64,000 nt of DNA from JACPNO01 sp963825405. GTDB taxonomy: Bacteria; Acidobacteriota; Terriglobia; Bryobacterales; Bryobacteraceae. The notes below the pieces were generated by a model. It saw nothing but the letters and a program-made list of their open reading frames with translations, was not told where the DNA came from and ran no database searches. Made by a program: the position numbers and the translations under genes. This document shows positions 62,923-64,000 of the stretch, one piece after another; within the stretch, counting starts at the first letter, position 1, and each line of letters begins with the position of its first letter. The stretch lies in NCBI GenBank assembly GCA_963825405.1, contig CAWGTB010000013.1, forward strand, positions 62,001-126,000, read 5' to 3'.

Positions 62923-64000
62923 ATGATCAACTGGCCACTACGACTCTGCGCATTGCCGCTTCTCGGCTTGATCGCGGCCGGCGCGGACAATCAATGGATC
63001 CCGGTTTCGCGGACCGAACGGCTCCGGCGTCGATTCCGCGACCGGGTACCCGGTGGAGTTCTCGCCCTCAAAAAACGTCGTTTGGAAAAAGGCGGTTCCC
63101 TTCGGACAGTCTTCTCCGGTGGTCGCGGACGGCCGCGTCTACCTGACGGCCAGCGAAGGCGATCGCCTTCTGACGATCTGTCTCGATGCAAAAACCGGAG
63201 CCCCATTGTGGCAGCGGGAAATCCGGCGTACGAAGCCACAAGCGATTTTCCACAACAACGATCCAGCATCGCCCACACCTATTGCCGATGAGAGCGGAGT
63301 GGTAGCATTCTTTCCGGAGTTCGGCCTGGCTGCATACACGCCGGACGGGAAAGATCGCTGGACTCTGCCGCTGGGGCCGTTCAAGAATTTCTACGGCATG
63401 GCCGCGTCGCCGATCGTGGCCGGCAACCTGCTGGTGCTGGTTTGCGATCAGCAGACGCGGCGGCTTCCTTCTTGCCCTGGATCGCAAGACCGGACGCCAG
63501 CGCTGGAAGACGGACCGCGGCGGGGCGGACATCGGTTGGGCGACGCCAATGCTCTTCCAGCCTTCGGAAGGGCGCCGCGCAACTGATCGTGCTCGGCTCA
63601 ACCCGGCTGGACTCCTACTACCTCGACACCGGCGAGCCGCGTTGGTGGATGCCGATCGCGTCGGGAGGCGCTCTCGGCACTCCCGTTGCTACCAACGGCA
63701 CCCTGCTGGTCTCGACCTTGAGCAGCACCGAGCCCTACATGCCGACCTTTGAGTCCGTCCTGGCGATGTACGACAAGGACCACGACGGCCGCCTCTCGCG
63801 CGAGGAGTTCAAGGGCGATCCAGACCTGGGAGAACACTTCGGGTGGATCGATGCGGACGGGGACAACTTCATCACCGCCGCAGGAATGGAACGTGGCCCG
63901 AATGATGGGAATCGGTGAGTTCGGTGCGATCGCCATCCAGCCGGACAAGGCGCAAGGGAAACTGGAACCCGGCGCGATTCGCTGGCGCTTCAAGAAAAAT
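62923..64000 (+). CDS. Exported PQQ-like beta-propeller protein with EF-hand pair (partial, several frameshifts)
   Basis: It runs off the right edge. Signal peptide (LRLCALPLLGLIAAGA), then the PQQ-propeller opening GPNGSGVDSATGYPVEFSPS and blades VVWKKAVPF, SPVVADGRVYLTAS, ICLDAKTGAPLWQRE, FLLALDRKTGRQRWKTD, STRLDSYYLDTGEPRWW. Inside the propeller sit two EF-hand loops, DKDHDGRLSREEF and DADGDNFITAAEW. Four one-base insertions, near 63002-63005, 63456-63463, 63560-63580 and 63885-63888, break it. Such exported BamB-like/EF-hand fusions are known in Acidobacteria and Planctomycetes with unknown substrates. Confidence 0.78.

Noticed and set aside
1..64000. CRISPR arrays, rRNA genes, complete insertion sequences or prophage
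   Set aside because: I found no regularly spaced repeats, no rRNA, and no transposase or phage structural genes.

Overview
The window looks like a chromosomal segment of an acidobacterium, most likely of the Solibacteres/Bryobacterales type. This is inferred from gene content. It has a PadR regulator overlapping a two-module MacB/FtsX permease (the ADOP arrangement), two very large TonB-receptor-like outer-membrane proteins with a carboxypeptidase-regulatory N-domain, many exported PD40, PQQ and Ig-like proteins, a FecR/DUF6600 protein, a CadC-like regulator with a TolB-type domain, and a PEP-CTERM tail. Coding is dense, on both strands, GC-rich, and often joined by 4-base ATGA or GTGA overlaps.

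Layout. 0-4.6 kb: end of a Gfo/Idh/MocA oxidoreductase, a DinB-like protein, padR plus ADOP permease, a double-SH3 protein. 4.5-6.5 kb: MmcQ/YjbR, a YcaQ-like winged-helix protein, a VOC protein. 6.5-9.4 kb (minus): SDR, amidohydrolase, M28 peptidase operon. 9.4-11.6 kb: two exported proteins. 11.6-16.5 kb: YHS-type heavy-metal P-type ATPase divergent from an FHA-GAF-sigma54 regulator, then hicBA remnants. 16.5-22.3 kb: YfhO-like membrane protein, FecR/DUF6600 protein, CadC-like regulator. 22.3-27.2 kb: PEP-CTERM remnant, ilvE, nagA, a REPIN-like repeat, a D-threonine-aldolase-like enzyme, and an exported peroxiredoxin whose peroxidatic cysteine codon is TGA. 27.2-35.2 kb: hypothetical protein plus MFS transporter, a decayed stretch, a lipase-like hydrolase, a polytopic membrane protein. 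35.3-43.2 kb: a cytochrome c maturation operon (ccmE, F, H, two unusual genes, ccmA, B, C, D) followed by a mannonate-dehydratase-like enzyme. 43.2-46.4 kb: NmrA-like protein, DUF4342 protein, tRNA-Ser with an island scar, DCC protein, GIY-YIG protein. 46.7-54.4 kb: two paralogous TonB-like receptors around a Sel1 protein. 54.4-64 kb: SnoaL-like protein, hybrid histidine kinase, AsmA/MobA/XdhC operon, exported Ig-like and PQQ/EF-hand proteins.

The most interesting observation is the peroxiredoxin at 26659-27186. It is intact apart from one in-frame TGA exactly where the catalytic cysteine belongs, and a small hairpin follows the TGA, so it is a good selenoprotein candidate. The ccm operon carries the rare CxxxY form of CcmE together with an unusual Cys-rich CcmH.

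A strong caveat runs through the window. About twenty genes are split by single-base shifts, and nearly all of these are one-base insertions, often lengthening a short homopolymer. That bias suggests uncorrected sequencing error more than real gene decay. I therefore annotate such genes over their full span and give the shift position.
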